From Neorhizobium sp. UBA3556 (GTDB lineage Bacteria; Pseudomonadota; Alphaproteobacteria; Rhizobiales; Rhizobiaceae): a stretch of DNA of 64,000 nt. The notes under the pieces were generated by a model that did not search any database, was not told where the DNA came from, and worked only from the letters and a program-made list of their open reading frames with translations. The DNA is taken from contig DFNX01000002.1 of NCBI GenBank assembly GCA_002376235.1, positions 1 through 64,000 of the forward strand, read 5' to 3'. The position numbers were made by a program, and so were the translations under genes. Positions 8,159 through 17,097 of the stretch are shown here, piece by piece. Positions within the stretch are counted from its first letter, which is position 1. Every line of letters starts with the position of its first letter.

Positions 8159-8563
8159 TCATCGCGCCTCGACCAGCTTCCAGCCATTCCCAAAGGGATC
8201 GCGAAAGCTTGCATCGACGGAACCGTATCGGTTCGTTGGTTCCTGGGTGAACTCGACGCCTCGCTCCCGCATGCCCTGGAACGCTTCCAGGCAGTTCTCC
8301 ACAACAAGGACCAGGGGCGGCATAGCTCCCTTCGCTACCGCTTCATCTAGGCGGCGGGCTGTCGCTTCATCTACCAGCGGTTCCTGCGGCCGAAAGAGAC
8401 CCAGTTGGAAACCAGTCTGGTCTGGATATTGAACCGTGAGCCAGCGAAAACTTCCATTCCGGACGTCAGTGTGCACCTGGAATCCGAGCTTTTCGACATA
8501 GAATTGCAGCGCCTCGTCCTGGTCATGGACATAGATGCCTGCGACTTGAACACCATTTTTCAT
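8159..8563 (-). CDS. VOC family (glyoxalase/bleomycin-resistance-like) protein
   Basis: A 134-residue single VOC unit with two beta-alpha-beta modules. The first is VAGIYVHDQDEALQFYVEKL...FRWLTVQYP and the second is PPLVLVVENCLEAFQGMRERG...SFRDPFGNGWKLVE. Many members are metal-dependent lyases or dioxygenases, or bind antibiotics; the substrate is unknown. It lies 15 bases after an AraC-type regulator gene, a common pairing for environmental VOC proteins. Confidence 0.9.
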   Translation of the reverse strand: MKNGVQVAGIYVHDQDEALQFYVEKLGFQVHTDVRNGSFRWLTVQYPDQTGFQLGLFRPQEPLVDEATARRLDEAVAKGAMPPLVLVVENCLEAFQGMRERGVEFTQEPTNRYGSVDASFRDPFGNGWKLVEAR

Positions 8564-8578
8564 GCTTTTGTCTCCGTT

Positions 8579-9037
8579 TCACTCTTCCCGGCTATCTCCT
8601 TTTATTCGGCGTCGCTTCTCCGAAACTGCTATTTTGAGATGTGGGCGCTCCGCCGCGCTTATGAAGCAGTAGGGCACCAATTCCAGAAAGCCGACCTCTC
8701 CTTTCAGTCGCCGGCGCATACCGGTCGGAGACTCGCCCAGAATATCCCGGAATGTCCGTCCGAAAGTCCCGACGCTTTCCCAGCCGACCTGCATTGCAAC
8801 CTCCGTTACCGACAAGTCGGTGTCTCTAAGGAGGGCTGCCGCTCGCCCGACCCTTCGGGTAAGCAAATAGCGGTGTGGCGGGGTACCGAAGGCCTGTCTG
8901 AAGGAACGGGCAAAGTGCGCTTCCGAAGTGCCACTCACGCTCGCAAGCCGGGCGACTGACCACACTTGGTGAGGCGCCCGGTCCATCTGGTCCTTCGCGC
9001 GCAAAAGGCGGCGCAGCAGCTCAATATCCCTGTCCAT
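8579..9037 (-). CDS. AraC-type transcription regulator
   Basis: A protein of 152 residues, nearly all of it DNA-binding domain. The first HTH is WSVARLASVSGTSEAHFARSFRQAFG and the second is LSVTEVAMQVGWESVGTFGRTFRDILGESP. A short C-terminal extension follows and there is no ligand-binding N-domain. ATG 9037 (MDRDIELLRRLL) is preferred over the ORF start at 9124 because the upstream part has no family character. It probably controls the VOC gene directly downstream. Confidence 0.9.
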   Translation of the reverse strand: MDRDIELLRRLLRAKDQMDRAPHQVWSVARLASVSGTSEAHFARSFRQAFGTPPHRYLLTRRVGRAAALLRDTDLSVTEVAMQVGWESVGTFGRTFRDILGESPTGMRRRLKGEVGFLELVPYCFISAAERPHLKIAVSEKRRRIKGDSREE

Positions 9038-9285
9038 TTTGACACCACCCGTTGTCACCCAGCCCGCAGATTGCGGAAATCGCAGCCCCAGGTTCCCCTT
9101 TACAAAAATCCGATTCCAACCCAACTTAGTGACAACCTATGGAGAATGCCTTTGCTTACGGTCGTCAAGCTTGACCTCACCCGCCCCGTGCGGCAGCTGC
9201 CATGCGCGTACTGAACTAAGCGCACAAGCTGACCGGAGCGATCACGAGCCGCTTTTGCGGAACGCTTTCCCTTTGTAGGAACATC

Positions 9286-9753
9286 ATGATTATCGAAATG
9301 AACAGCGAAGACTTCGCTTCGCTAGTGCTCGGCCATGCGCCTCGAAACCTGTTGCTCGCCGATACACCCGTTGCGACTGCGGACGTGTTGAAAATGCTTG
9401 CAGATCTCGCAGAAACCGTGGGCGCGACCTTTTCTCCGGCGTCGTGGCTTGTCGTGGAGAAGGACGAAGTCGTCGGACTAGTGTCCGTCACTCGCCCCCC
9501 TGAATATGGCACTGTCGATATCGGCTATGGCATCGCGCCGAGTAGGCAGGGACGTGGACACGCGAGTGCGGCAGTACGCGAGCTCGTGCGGTGGGCCCGG
9601 GAGGCTCCATATGTGCTCGCTCTGACTGCGGAAACCGCTCGATCGAACCATGCTTCGCAACGCACCCTTCAGAAAGCAGGGTTTGTCGCTATTGGAGAAC
9701 GTCTCGATGACGAAGACGGTCCGCTCATCCAATGGCGGTTCGAGGCGAGTTAG
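9286..9753 (+). CDS. GNAT family N-acetyltransferase
   Basis: The 155-residue protein shows the GNAT fold. The acetyl-CoA loop is YGIAPSRQGRGHASAAVRELVRWAR (Q/R-x-x-G-x-G/A), followed by ALTAETARSNHASQRTLQKAGFVAIGE, which matches the C-terminal helix and strand of RimJ/RimL-like enzymes. The acceptor is unknown. A ribosome site (TAGGA) precedes the ATG and a strong hairpin follows the stop. Confidence 0.9.
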   Translation: MIIEMNSEDFASLVLGHAPRNLLLADTPVATADVLKMLADLAETVGATFSPASWLVVEKDEVVGLVSVTRPPEYGTVDIGYGIAPSRQGRGHASAAVRELVRWAREAPYVLALTAETARSNHASQRTLQKAGFVAIGERLDDEDGPLIQWRFEAS

Positions 9754-9759
9754 CAGCGA

Positions 9760-9790
9760 AGCACCGGGAGGGCGTATCCCTCCCGGTGCT
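9760..9790 (+). terminator. Strong hairpin after the GNAT gene
   Basis: Perfect 13-bp stem AGCACCGGGAGGG / CCCTCCCGGTGCT with a five-base loop, seven bases after the stop codon. The T run is weak. No gene is apparent between here and 10032. Confidence 0.6.
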
Positions 9791-10031
9791 CTTGAGAATG
9801 AAGGGAAATGACGACACATCACCTGGTGATCATCCGCGGCCGAGGCCGACCACCTCACGCTCCAGGCACTTGAGGCCGTAGGCCGCAACTCGGAGATCGG
9901 AGATCTGAACTGTCGGCGGCGGACATGGAGCAATGCCTTTCCACCCAAATGAGCGGCCGCGTTTGCCGACGGCATCAGCACATCGCCACTGAAGCGTGAG
10001 TTCCTTGAACACTGCATGCCTGGATGGTCAG

Positions 10032-10931
10032 TTACATAGCTCCCTCGTTGCCCGCCGCCACGATGAAGTCGATTACTGCCCTCACGGAAGGAAGCTGTGC
10101 GCGCGAGGGCGGTGTGAGAATTGTTGTCATGATCCGCCCCGCGGTCCAGTCCGGTAGAATACGACGTAAGCGCCCTTCTGCAAGGGCGCCTGCGCAAACG
10201 AGTTCCGGCAGGGCCACAATGCCAAGATCCGCTTCAGCTGCGGCGAGAAGGGGTACCGACTCGTCCGCATAGAAGCGAGGTTCGGGCGCCACCTCCTCAA
10301 CCGTTCCGGCTTCTGCATTCTCCAGCCTCCAGGTTTTAACTCCGGGCTGGGTCATCAATGCAAAGTGATGACGAATGTCAGCGGGCGTCGCCGGCACCCC
10401 ATGTTCGTCAAGATAGGTCGACGAAGCAGCCAGTATGATCTTCTCGTCCTTGAGCCTACGCTGTTTGAGCTCTGAATCCTGCAGAGGTGAAAAATGGCTC
10501 CGGATCGCAATGTCGAACCCGTCGTGCACCAGATCCACGAAGCGGTCGCTTACATGCAGGTGCAGCTTCAATCTTGGGTATCTGCGTGCAAGAATCGGGA
10601 GAAGCGTCGCCAGTCGGTACTGGGCGTTTGGTACCGACGTGGTGATCCGCACCGGTCCGCTTGGCTCGGCGAGGAGCCGGTCGACCACGGTGCGGACGGC
10701 CTCCGCCTCGGTCATGGCTGCTCGGGCGTGTTCCAAAACATCCCGGCCGACTTCAGTCAGAACAAAGCTGCGCGACGTCCTGTTGATGAGCAGGACGCCG
10801 AGTTCCGACTCCAGTGCCGCCACGCGCTTGCTGACCGTTGACTTCGGCAGTTTCAGACGGCGCGCTGCTGCGGCAAAGCCACCATAGTCAACGGCGTGCA
10901 CAAAAAGATTCAGATCGTTGAGGTTGAACAT
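10032..10931 (-). CDS. LysR-type regulator, divergent from a glutathione transferase gene
   Basis: 299 residues. The N-terminal winged helix is MFNLNDLNLFVHAVDYGGFAAAARRLKLPKSTVSKRVAALE, and a substrate-binding domain follows (GPVRITTSVPNAQYRLATLLP..., DIAIRSHFSPLQDSELKQRRL). GAGG lies upstream of ATG 10931; the frame is open to 10964. It faces the GST gene across about 100 bases, the classic LysR arrangement, so it probably activates GST and represses itself. Confidence 0.93.
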   Translation of the reverse strand: MFNLNDLNLFVHAVDYGGFAAAARRLKLPKSTVSKRVAALESELGVLLINRTSRSFVLTEVGRDVLEHARAAMTEAEAVRTVVDRLLAEPSGPVRITTSVPNAQYRLATLLPILARRYPRLKLHLHVSDRFVDLVHDGFDIAIRSHFSPLQDSELKQRRLKDEKIILAASSTYLDEHGVPATPADIRHHFALMTQPGVKTWRLENAEAGTVEEVAPEPRFYADESVPLLAAAEADLGIVALPELVCAGALAEGRLRRILPDWTAGRIMTTILTPPSRAQLPSVRAVIDFIVAAGNEGAM

Positions 10932-11028
10932 GAAAGGTGCCTCAATGTAGACTTTCAAGCGCATTTACGACTACTACAGCCGCGATGTCCATGCAGTTAT
11001 GTCTTTGTTCTCAACACAGGAGAACAAC

Positions 11029-11751
11029 ATGACCCATCTTGACTATCCCATCCTCACGTCGGGCTATCCGCTTGGCAGCTCGGCCGGCCTAGTCGCGGCC
11101 TTTGAATGGCTCGGTCTTCCTTACCGCCTGACACGAGTCGACATGTTTGGGGAGATGCGGACGGAGGCCTACAGGCGCCTTAATGCGCGCGTCGAGACGC
11201 CGTTCCTAGTCTTAACGGACGGACGTATCCTCACGGAAACGATGGCCATCGCCCTCTGGCTCGAGCAGCGCGATCCCGAAAACCGCATTAGCTTCGAGAG
11301 CGGGACGCGCGAGGCCGACCGGATGCATCAGCTCATGGCCTTCATCAACACGAGCTTCACGGCGTCCTTCATCCCTCTTTGGGCGGCGCTGGAAGCAGAA
11401 GGGATGGACCACGGGGCCAAAGATACCCTTCGGGAGTTTGGTCGCCACATGGTGACCCGCCGCCACGAACAGCTCGAGGAGCTTGTCGGAAACGACCCCT
11501 ACCTCGTGGGCGATAAGCCAACCCTTGCGGACGCCATCTTTGTCGGGGTTGCACGGTGGGCCGATTTCCACGAGGTGGTCGAACGCGGTCGGTATCCCAG
11601 GATCGAAGCACTCCGGCACCGCTTGGAAACAGATCCTGCCTTTGAATTCGCGCTTGCCATCGAGGGTGGGGATCAGGCTCTCGGAGGCGGGGCGATGAAG
11701 GGAGTGGTTCCGCTGGAAGAATTGATGCATGCGGCAGGCCCGATGGTCTGA
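11029..11751 (+). CDS. Glutathione S-transferase family protein
   Basis: The 240-residue protein has the GST layout. The N-terminal thioredoxin-like domain includes SSAGLVAAFEWLGLPYRLTRV and ends in TPFLVLTDGRILTETMAIALWLEQR, where the PxL and ET features bind glutathione. An all-helical C-domain follows (NDPYLVGDKPTLADAIFVGVARWADF, the N-capping/hydrophobic staple region). ATG 11029 has AGGAG upstream. The divergent LysR gene suggests inducible expression. The substrate is unknown. Confidence 0.92.
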   Translation: MTHLDYPILTSGYPLGSSAGLVAAFEWLGLPYRLTRVDMFGEMRTEAYRRLNARVETPFLVLTDGRILTETMAIALWLEQRDPENRISFESGTREADRMHQLMAFINTSFTASFIPLWAALEAEGMDHGAKDTLREFGRHMVTRRHEQLEELVGNDPYLVGDKPTLADAIFVGVARWADFHEVVERGRYPRIEALRHRLETDPAFEFALAIEGGDQALGGGAMKGVVPLEELMHAAGPMV

Positions 11752-11758
11752 CCTGCAT

Positions 11759-11787
11759 TGGGCCACGGTCTCTCGGGCCGTGGCCCA
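11759..11787 (+). terminator. Hairpin after the GST gene
   Basis: Perfect 10-bp stem TGGGCCACGG / CCGTGGCCCA with a nine-base loop, seven bases past the stop codon. No U run follows. Confidence 0.55.
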
Positions 11788-11897
11788 GAGCGCAGCAGCG
11801 ACTGATGAGCGCGCGTTCTTTCTCAAATCTTCTCACGGCATTCGACAACGCGGCAGCCGTTTATCATTGGACGATCGCAGAAGGGTGAACGAAATAG

Positions 11898-12101
11898 GTA
11901 AGTGGTGTTTTCCTCGCACATTGAACAAGCTTGATTGGGCAACCCAAAAAAATACCGCTACGAGATTGACGGCAAGAACTGGCCTGCTGCCGGTTTCATG
12001 GACATCGAGTTAAGGTGTTCCGTAAGCGGTGTTTTCCTCACACATTGACCACGCTCGATTGGCCATTCCGAATATGCAGCTACTACATTGATGGCAAGAA
12101 T
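11898..12101. repeat. Imperfect direct repeat of about 80 bp (two copies, offset about 124 bp)
   Basis: Copy 1 (11898-11979) starts GTAAGTGGTGTTTTCCTC and copy 2 (12022-12101) starts GTAAGCGGTGTTTTCCTC. Both continue with CACATTGA, a GATTGG block, and end in ATTGAyGGCAAGAA. A shorter look-alike, GTAAGCGGTGTCCCGG, occurs at about 17983. The copies lie in the gene-free stretch 11788-12118 and look like degenerate ends of insertion elements. I recognised no transposase in that stretch. Confidence 0.6.
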
Positions 12102-12118
12102 GCGCCGTAAGCAGACGC

Positions 12119-12982
12119 TCATCGTCGTTGCGCGAAGAAGGTTTTGATTTGGTGGGCAACGTCGTCTGGAGCTTCTTCGGCCATGTGGTGTCCGCTCAGA
12201 ATGCCCTGCTGCAGGACTATCTGGTCGCTCCAATCCGCCCAAGGATTTGCCGGGTCGCCGTATAGGCTTTCCATGTCGTCGTGCATTGACCAAAGAATGC
12301 CCAAGGGGCACTGCAGACGTCGGCCGGCCTCCTTGTCACGTCTATCATCATCATAGTCGAACTCTAGCCCCGCTCGATAATCCGCAAGCATGCCGCGCAC
12401 CACTTCTGGCCTTCGAGTGGCAGCGAGGTAGTCCAGATTATTTTCTGGGCCTTGGGCTGCCTCCGCAGGATACCAGAGGTCGGGATCGGCCTGAATCGCA
12501 GCTTCCGCTTTTTCGCTTTGTGCGAAGAAGAACCAATGCCACCAGTTCTTCGCAAAACGCCAGTCTGCACGGCTCAAAACCTCATAGATCGGAATGCCAT
12601 CCATAACGACAAGGCCCGCAACGCTTTTCGGGAAGTCCATCGCGAGCCGGAACGCGCGATACGATCCACGGTCATGGCCCGTGACACCGAACCTGTCATG
12701 CCCGAGCCGTGCCATACATTCATGTAGTGCCGCGGCCTTTGCCTTTCCCGAACTGGCCGCGAGAGTTTCCGGCTGATAGCTCCGCCCGAAGCCAGGCATA
12801 TCCGCGCAAACCACGGAGAAGTCGCGCGCAAGCTGAGGGGCGACCTTGAACCAAGTAGTGTGGGTCCTCGGGTGTCCGTGAAGAAGGAGGATGGGAAAGC
12901 CGGACCCGCCATACCGCACACGTATCTCGCCTTGCGATGTCGTCAAAAGCCTTTCAGTGAATTCCTCAAAAAAGTCCGCCAT
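12119..12982 (-). CDS. Alpha/beta hydrolase resembling haloacetate dehalogenases
   Basis: 287 residues. HGHPRTHTTWFKVAP, DMPGFGRS, GHDRGSYRAFRLAMDFP (nucleophile Asp in GHDRG), a WWHWFFFAQ stretch, YRAG and GHHMAEEAP follow the order seen in fluoroacetate dehalogenases. The halide/fluoride-binding His-Trp pair and the Tyr are therefore present. The second of the two arginines that bind the substrate carboxylate (GHDRGxR in characterised enzymes) is Tyr here, so the natural substrate may differ. ATG 12982 with AAGGA upstream fits better than the ORF start at 13030. Confidence 0.85.
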   Translation of the reverse strand: MADFFEEFTERLLTTSQGEIRVRYGGSGFPILLLHGHPRTHTTWFKVAPQLARDFSVVCADMPGFGRSYQPETLAASSGKAKAAALHECMARLGHDRFGVTGHDRGSYRAFRLAMDFPKSVAGLVVMDGIPIYEVLSRADWRFAKNWWHWFFFAQSEKAEAAIQADPDLWYPAEAAQGPENNLDYLAATRRPEVVRGMLADYRAGLEFDYDDDRRDKEAGRRLQCPLGILWSMHDDMESLYGDPANPWADWSDQIVLQQGILSGHHMAEEAPDDVAHQIKTFFAQRR

Positions 12983-13150
12983 CGTCTGTCCTTCGATCAG
13001 GTCAATTTCCCGAACTAAGACAATACGCACCGGGGGAGAACTCGTTCCTAATGCCGTTCAGGACTGCCGGCACAGAGCATTCCGAACGAGCTGCGTGTAT
13101 TGCCGCCTTCACCAATCGCAACATTGAAGGCAGTAGCAGATGAACCCAAG

Positions 13151-13285
13151 ATTGATGCGAACGATCTGACAGTGCTGCACCACGAAAACCTCACCCTCGC
13201 CGCAGAGGAAGTACATTTGGCTCACTCGTGCGTGAGCGGTCAGATCCAAGCATGGAGTCCGAGGGCCGGGACAGACGTAAGATAA
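13151..13285 (+). pseudogene. Possible relic of a LysR-type HTH N-terminus
   Basis: The frame encodes DLTVLHHENLTLAAEEVHLA followed by HSCVSGQIQAW. This resembles the first 35 residues of LysR/NhaR-type regulators (ENLTxAAExLHxxxSxVSxQIxxLE). The frame stops at 13285 and no effector domain follows. The match is by eye only and short. The rest of 12983-13319 shows nothing else. Confidence 0.35.
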
Positions 13286-13319
13286 TCAGCGGCATCCCGC
13301 CTTCCGAAGTGGCGAGAAT

Positions 13320-13892
13320 TCACGTGCCGCCTGTCTTCTTTCGAGCTCGATAGGCGCGGGTCTTGTGGCGATTGCCACAGCCGTCTGCTGAGCACCAGGT
13401 TCTGGTTCCTGGTTTCGAACGATCAAAGAAGATCCAGTTGCACTCTTCGGATGAGCACATCTTTAGCCGGCCGAGCTCTCCCATAATGCCGAGTCGATGT
13501 AACTGCGCAACCGCGGTTCCCAGAAGGAGATTGTCCCGCCACGGTATCAGGTCGAATTGTCCATCATTTATCTGAATTATAAGCGGGATTTCGTTGAGCT
13601 CCTCCTGGAGCGCATATGCTACTTCTGATCCGCGACGCTGCTCGGGCGGCACCCTTAGAAACATGCGCATCGCGTCTCGAAGCATGATAGCACGCTGACG
13701 GTCGGTTTCGAAATTGTCGCTTTGGAAGCCGTGGCTATCCAACCACCTGGCAAAATTTGGCGTGGTAGCGAACTCGTCTCCTCCCTGTAGCCGCCCGCCG
13801 TTTTCAACATAGGACCGCTCATCGAGCGAATTGACGAAATCGTAGAGCAGGGCCAGATGCGGCGGCACTGCGTACTTTGTGGAAAGGTTCAT
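13320..13892 (-). CDS. CGNR zinc-finger domain protein (ABATE-like, probable regulator)
   Basis: The 190-residue protein has a helical N-terminal ABATE-like domain (PPHLALLYDFVNSLDER) and a C-terminal zinc finger. The finger reads CSSEECNWIFFDRSK, then TRTWCSADGCGNRHKTR, with four Zn-ligand cysteines and the CGNR signature. Such proteins are thought to be transcription regulators in actinobacteria and proteobacteria. It is the third gene of a likely operon with amidase and MFS genes (47 bases after the MFS stop) and may sense the pathway's substrate; that is inference. Confidence 0.88.
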   Translation of the reverse strand: MNLSTKYAVPPHLALLYDFVNSLDERSYVENGGRLQGGDEFATTPNFARWLDSHGFQSDNFETDRQRAIMLRDAMRMFLRVPPEQRRGSEVAYALQEELNEIPLIIQINDGQFDLIPWRDNLLLGTAVAQLHRLGIMGELGRLKMCSSEECNWIFFDRSKPGTRTWCSADGCGNRHKTRAYRARKKTGGT

Positions 13893-13939
13893 AATACATA
13901 CCTACTTGAGTTGGCAGCATGCTTTTAAAAGTCTCGGAG

Positions 13940-15169
13940 CTAATGACGGCACTGTCTGCTGGGCACAAGCGGAACTGCTACGACCAATGCGAGCGGGCCG
14001 ATCACGCTGGCGGCTCCAGTCGCTACAAGCGTAATACTATAGCTGCCTGTCCAGTCGAACAGCACGCCGCTGATAAACGGCCCACTCGCAGTTCCGAAAG
14101 CCACGCTTGTATAGAGGGCCCCGATAATCCCGGAAATGTCCCTTTTGCCGAACATATCCGCCATGACTGCCGGAAGCACAGCTACCCACCCCCCATAGAA
14201 AAGTCCGAATGAAAGCGCGAAAACGACCAGCCAGTGGAATGTAGTGCAGAAAGGCCATGCACCGAGCGTGAATGATATTCCTGCCATCATGATCCCGAGA
14301 ACCTTGACACGTCCAATTCGATCCGCCAGTCCGCCGATCGTGAACCGAGCTAGCGTGCTGCCCAGACCTATTGCAGGCACCATATACCCGGCTACTTGCA
14401 AGCTTAGGCCAATGTTTGTCGCATAGGGCATGAGTTGGACAAAGGGAATGAACGCTCCGAACGCGGTTGCGAACGTGCCTGCGTAGATCAGGCGGAAGGC
14501 CTTTGTTTGAATTGCAGACCTTAGTGGGACGCCATGGACCTCTTCGCCCTGAGCTAAAGGTGTTTGAGCGCCTTCGGGCTGCAACGACAGATCCTTCGGA
14601 TCATTTCTGATCAATGTCAGAGCCAGAATTCCCAGAGCCGACATCGATCCGGCGATCACCACGTACGCCGTTCGCCATCCCACGTGCTCGATGAGGGAGT
14701 TTGCGATCGGTGGCATGATAAGGGTTCCGAATCCTATACCGCTGACAGCTATACCTGTGGCCAGTGCACGCCGCTGCACAAACCAGTGCTGCACTAGGCC
14801 AAGTGTCGGTACATAGGATAGCCCAACGCCCAGGCCGACGCCCAGACTGTATGATCCCAGCAATTGAGGTAGCGAACGGGCAAGCGCGGCACCAGCAAGG
14901 CCAACAACGATACAAATCACGCCGCACATGCAAAGTACTCGGGCGCCGAAGCGGTCTGCCAGCGGCCCGCTAATAATACCGAGGGAAAAGTATAGGAAGC
15001 CAGCGATTGCGAATACGAGGGAGATCTCGGCACGCGTTGCACCGAACTCAGTTTGAATGGGCACGATAAACGCGCTGAAAGTGTAGGCGCTTCCAAATCC
15101 GATAAAGGTGATCAGAAACGCCGAAGCTGTTACGTACCAGCCATAGTAGAATGTCGTGCGCTCTCTCAT
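13940..15169 (-). CDS. MFS transporter, oxalate/formate or monocarboxylate type
   Basis: About 409 residues with 12 hydrophobic segments. The N-terminus FYYGWYVTASAFLITFIGFG is typical of the OFA/MCT branch, and the MFS signature appears as GPLADRFGARV between helices 2 and 3. The second half repeats it as GGLADRIGRVKVLGI. ATG 15169 overlaps the amidase stop by four bases (ATGA), so transport and hydrolysis are coupled. The likely job is uptake of an amide or export of the carboxylate produced by the amidase. An upstream ATG (15247) would lie inside the amidase gene and is unlikely. Confidence 0.9.
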   Translation of the reverse strand: MRERTTFYYGWYVTASAFLITFIGFGSAYTFSAFIVPIQTEFGATRAEISLVFAIAGFLYFSLGIISGPLADRFGARVLCMCGVICIVVGLAGAALARSLPQLLGSYSLGVGLGVGLSYVPTLGLVQHWFVQRRALATGIAVSGIGFGTLIMPPIANSLIEHVGWRTAYVVIAGSMSALGILALTLIRNDPKDLSLQPEGAQTPLAQGEEVHGVPLRSAIQTKAFRLIYAGTFATAFGAFIPFVQLMPYATNIGLSLQVAGYMVPAIGLGSTLARFTIGGLADRIGRVKVLGIMMAGISFTLGAWPFCTTFHWLVVFALSFGLFYGGWVAVLPAVMADMFGKRDISGIIGALYTSVAFGTASGPFISGVLFDWTGSYSITLVATGAASVIGPLALVVAVPLVPSRQCRH

Positions 15170-16569
15170 GACAGCCTCGGATGTCTCGTGTGCCAATAGG
15201 TCTCCGCCTGATAAGCCGCCCCCGCCCTGACTAGTCGATCTTCGCACAGATGCTGCGCAACAAGCTGGAAGGCCATGGGCATCTGATTCTCGCTGAACCC
15301 GGCTGGTAGGGTGATTGTTGGAGATCCACTCATGTTGAATGGGGAGGTAAACCTCTGCAGTGCCTCGATAAGTTCGGGCTTTTCCCCCAACGTGGCGATG
15401 GTCTCGAGCGATAAAGGCTCGAAAGGCTGCACCGGAACAATGGCCACATCGACGTGTTCCAGAGCGGCCGCTAGGGCTCCTGCGTAATCTCTCCTACGCT
15501 GCAGAATTTTCTGCAGATCTGTTCCGGAGAAGGTCTGGCCAGTCCGAATGACACCTGCCAGCACTGGACCGTAATTCTCCTCCTTGTCAGCAAAATCGAG
15601 TTCGTGCGCTACCGCGGCCTCAACAGCACAGTTGGGGACCCAGTCTCTGACGGCCTGCGACGCGTCCGGAAATTCCATATTGACCAGCACCGCACCACGC
15701 CCTACGAGCACTTCCACTGCTTCGGTGAGCATGTTGCGGACGCTGTCGTCCAATCCGCTTTCAAGGATTCGGCTGTCCAGCCCCAGCCTCAGCCCTTTGA
15801 CAGAAGCGTCGGCCTGAATATCGAGCGCTGGCGCCCTTAGCGATGTGGAATCCAGCGGATCGTAGCCAGAGATAGCCTGCAGCATCATGCCCGCGCCGAT
15901 GGCACTGCGCGCGATTGTTCCAACGTGGTCAAGAGACGCGGCTAGTTCCAGGACTCCGAACCGGCTGACGCGACCCCAGGTTGGCTTAAGGCCTGTAACG
16001 CCATTGGCTGCCGCCGGCCATCGGATCGATCCTCCAGTGTCAGTACCTATCGCTCCGAAGCAGATCCCCGAAGCGGTTGCCACCGCTGAGCCGCTTGAAG
16101 AGATTCCGGTCCAATACCGAGGGTCCCAAGGGTTCTTCGGGGGAGAGACGCTTGGGTGGTAGTCCGAATAAGCGCCCTCGGTGAGCTGCAGACTACCCAG
16201 GATCACCGCTCCGGCCTGCCGAAGCCGCGCGACAACGGTGGCATCCTGTAACGCATGTCGCTCCCTGCGAAAGCTCATACCGCCTGCCGTGGGGTGACCT
16301 TTGATGTGGCACAGATCCTTGACCCCGATGGGTATGCCGTGGAGGGGCCCACGGAATCTGCCGTGAGCCATCTCCGAATCAGCAAGCCTGGCATCTGCGA
16401 TGGCTTCATCCGCAAAAACCTCAACGTAAGCTCTCAGATGTGGATCCAAGGCAGTAATCCGCTGAAGTTGAATCCGCGTGACCTCTTCCGATGAATATTC
16501 ACGAGTTCGCAGGCCCGAGGCCAGCGTTGGGATGTCTTCAAAATGCAGTTCGCGCTGAGTACCAACCAT
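15166..16569 (-). CDS. Amidase (amidase signature family)
   Basis: 467 residues with the full Ser-cisSer-Lys machinery. Lys is in PIGVKDLCHIKGHPTAGG, the Gly/Ser-rich core is GISSSGSAVATASG, and the nucleophile Ser is in GTDTGGSIRWPAAANG. The product hydrolyses an amide or carbamate to a carboxylate and an amine; the substrate is not deducible. ATG 16569 follows a near-perfect GGAGGAAAG ribosome site, so the longer ORF start at 16623 is rejected. It leads the amidase-MFS-CGNR operon. Confidence 0.93.
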   Translation of the reverse strand: MVGTQRELHFEDIPTLASGLRTREYSSEEVTRIQLQRITALDPHLRAYVEVFADEAIADARLADSEMAHGRFRGPLHGIPIGVKDLCHIKGHPTAGGMSFRRERHALQDATVVARLRQAGAVILGSLQLTEGAYSDYHPSVSPPKNPWDPRYWTGISSSGSAVATASGICFGAIGTDTGGSIRWPAAANGVTGLKPTWGRVSRFGVLELAASLDHVGTIARSAIGAGMMLQAISGYDPLDSTSLRAPALDIQADASVKGLRLGLDSRILESGLDDSVRNMLTEAVEVLVGRGAVLVNMEFPDASQAVRDWVPNCAVEAAVAHELDFADKEENYGPVLAGVIRTGQTFSGTDLQKILQRRRDYAGALAAALEHVDVAIVPVQPFEPLSLETIATLGEKPELIEALQRFTSPFNMSGSPTITLPAGFSENQMPMAFQLVAQHLCEDRLVRAGAAYQAETYWHTRHPRLS

Positions 16570-16929
16570 TCTTTCCTCCATGAACACTAGTAAAGGCATA
16601 TTACTGGTGTTATGATTCGTCAATCGGCTGGTTGGTGAGGTCCCAAGAACTTCCCCTCTGGAGGGAATTATAATTCTCTCCCCTTCGAGAGTTTCCCTCT
16701 TAACCGCCCGCGGACCAGGCGCGGCTTCGATAAGGAGAAGTAGAATGTTGACGTCTCGCTTTCAGGGGGGAACCGCCAAACCTACAGGATATATTACCAG
16801 TCACTAACAGCGCCGGATTGGTGGAATGCTTACTATGGCAACATCCAGCGCAGCAGTATTCCGCAAGTGACACATCCGGTCCGACGTTTTCGGCTTGGCT
16901 ATGAGAAATGCGTTTGATAGGTAAGCTCC
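16570..16929. other. Gene-free stretch upstream of the amidase operon
   Basis: No convincing coding frame. It should carry the amidase promoter. AGGGAATTATAATTCTCTCCC at 16674-16694 contains the self-complementary core GAATTATAATTC (16677-16688), a possible operator. Confidence 0.4.
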
Positions 16930-17097
16930 ATGATTATACGACCAGATAATCCCGACGACTTTCAAGAAATCCGAGCACTCGTCACCACTGCGTTCGACGG
17001 TGCCCCGCATAGTAGCGGGACCGAGGGAGACATTGTTGATGCTCTGAGGAAGGGAGGCGCTTTGACAGTTTCCCTCGTGGCGGAACAATGTCTCTGA
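16930..17097 (+). pseudogene. N-terminal fragment of a GNAT acetyltransferase
   Basis: The frame reads MIIRPDNPDDFQEIRALVTT, continues through DIVDALRKGG to LTVSLVAEQ, then CL and a stop. This matches the first 50 residues of YhbS-type GNAT proteins, but the acetyl-CoA domain is missing. The sequence passes straight into a serine-hydrolase remnant in another frame, as if a deletion joined two unrelated genes. Confidence 0.6.

Noticed and set aside
9478..10197. 239-codon minus-strand frame
   Set aside because: It lies across the end of the GNAT gene and its terminator on the opposite strand and has no protein-like pattern; a shadow frame.
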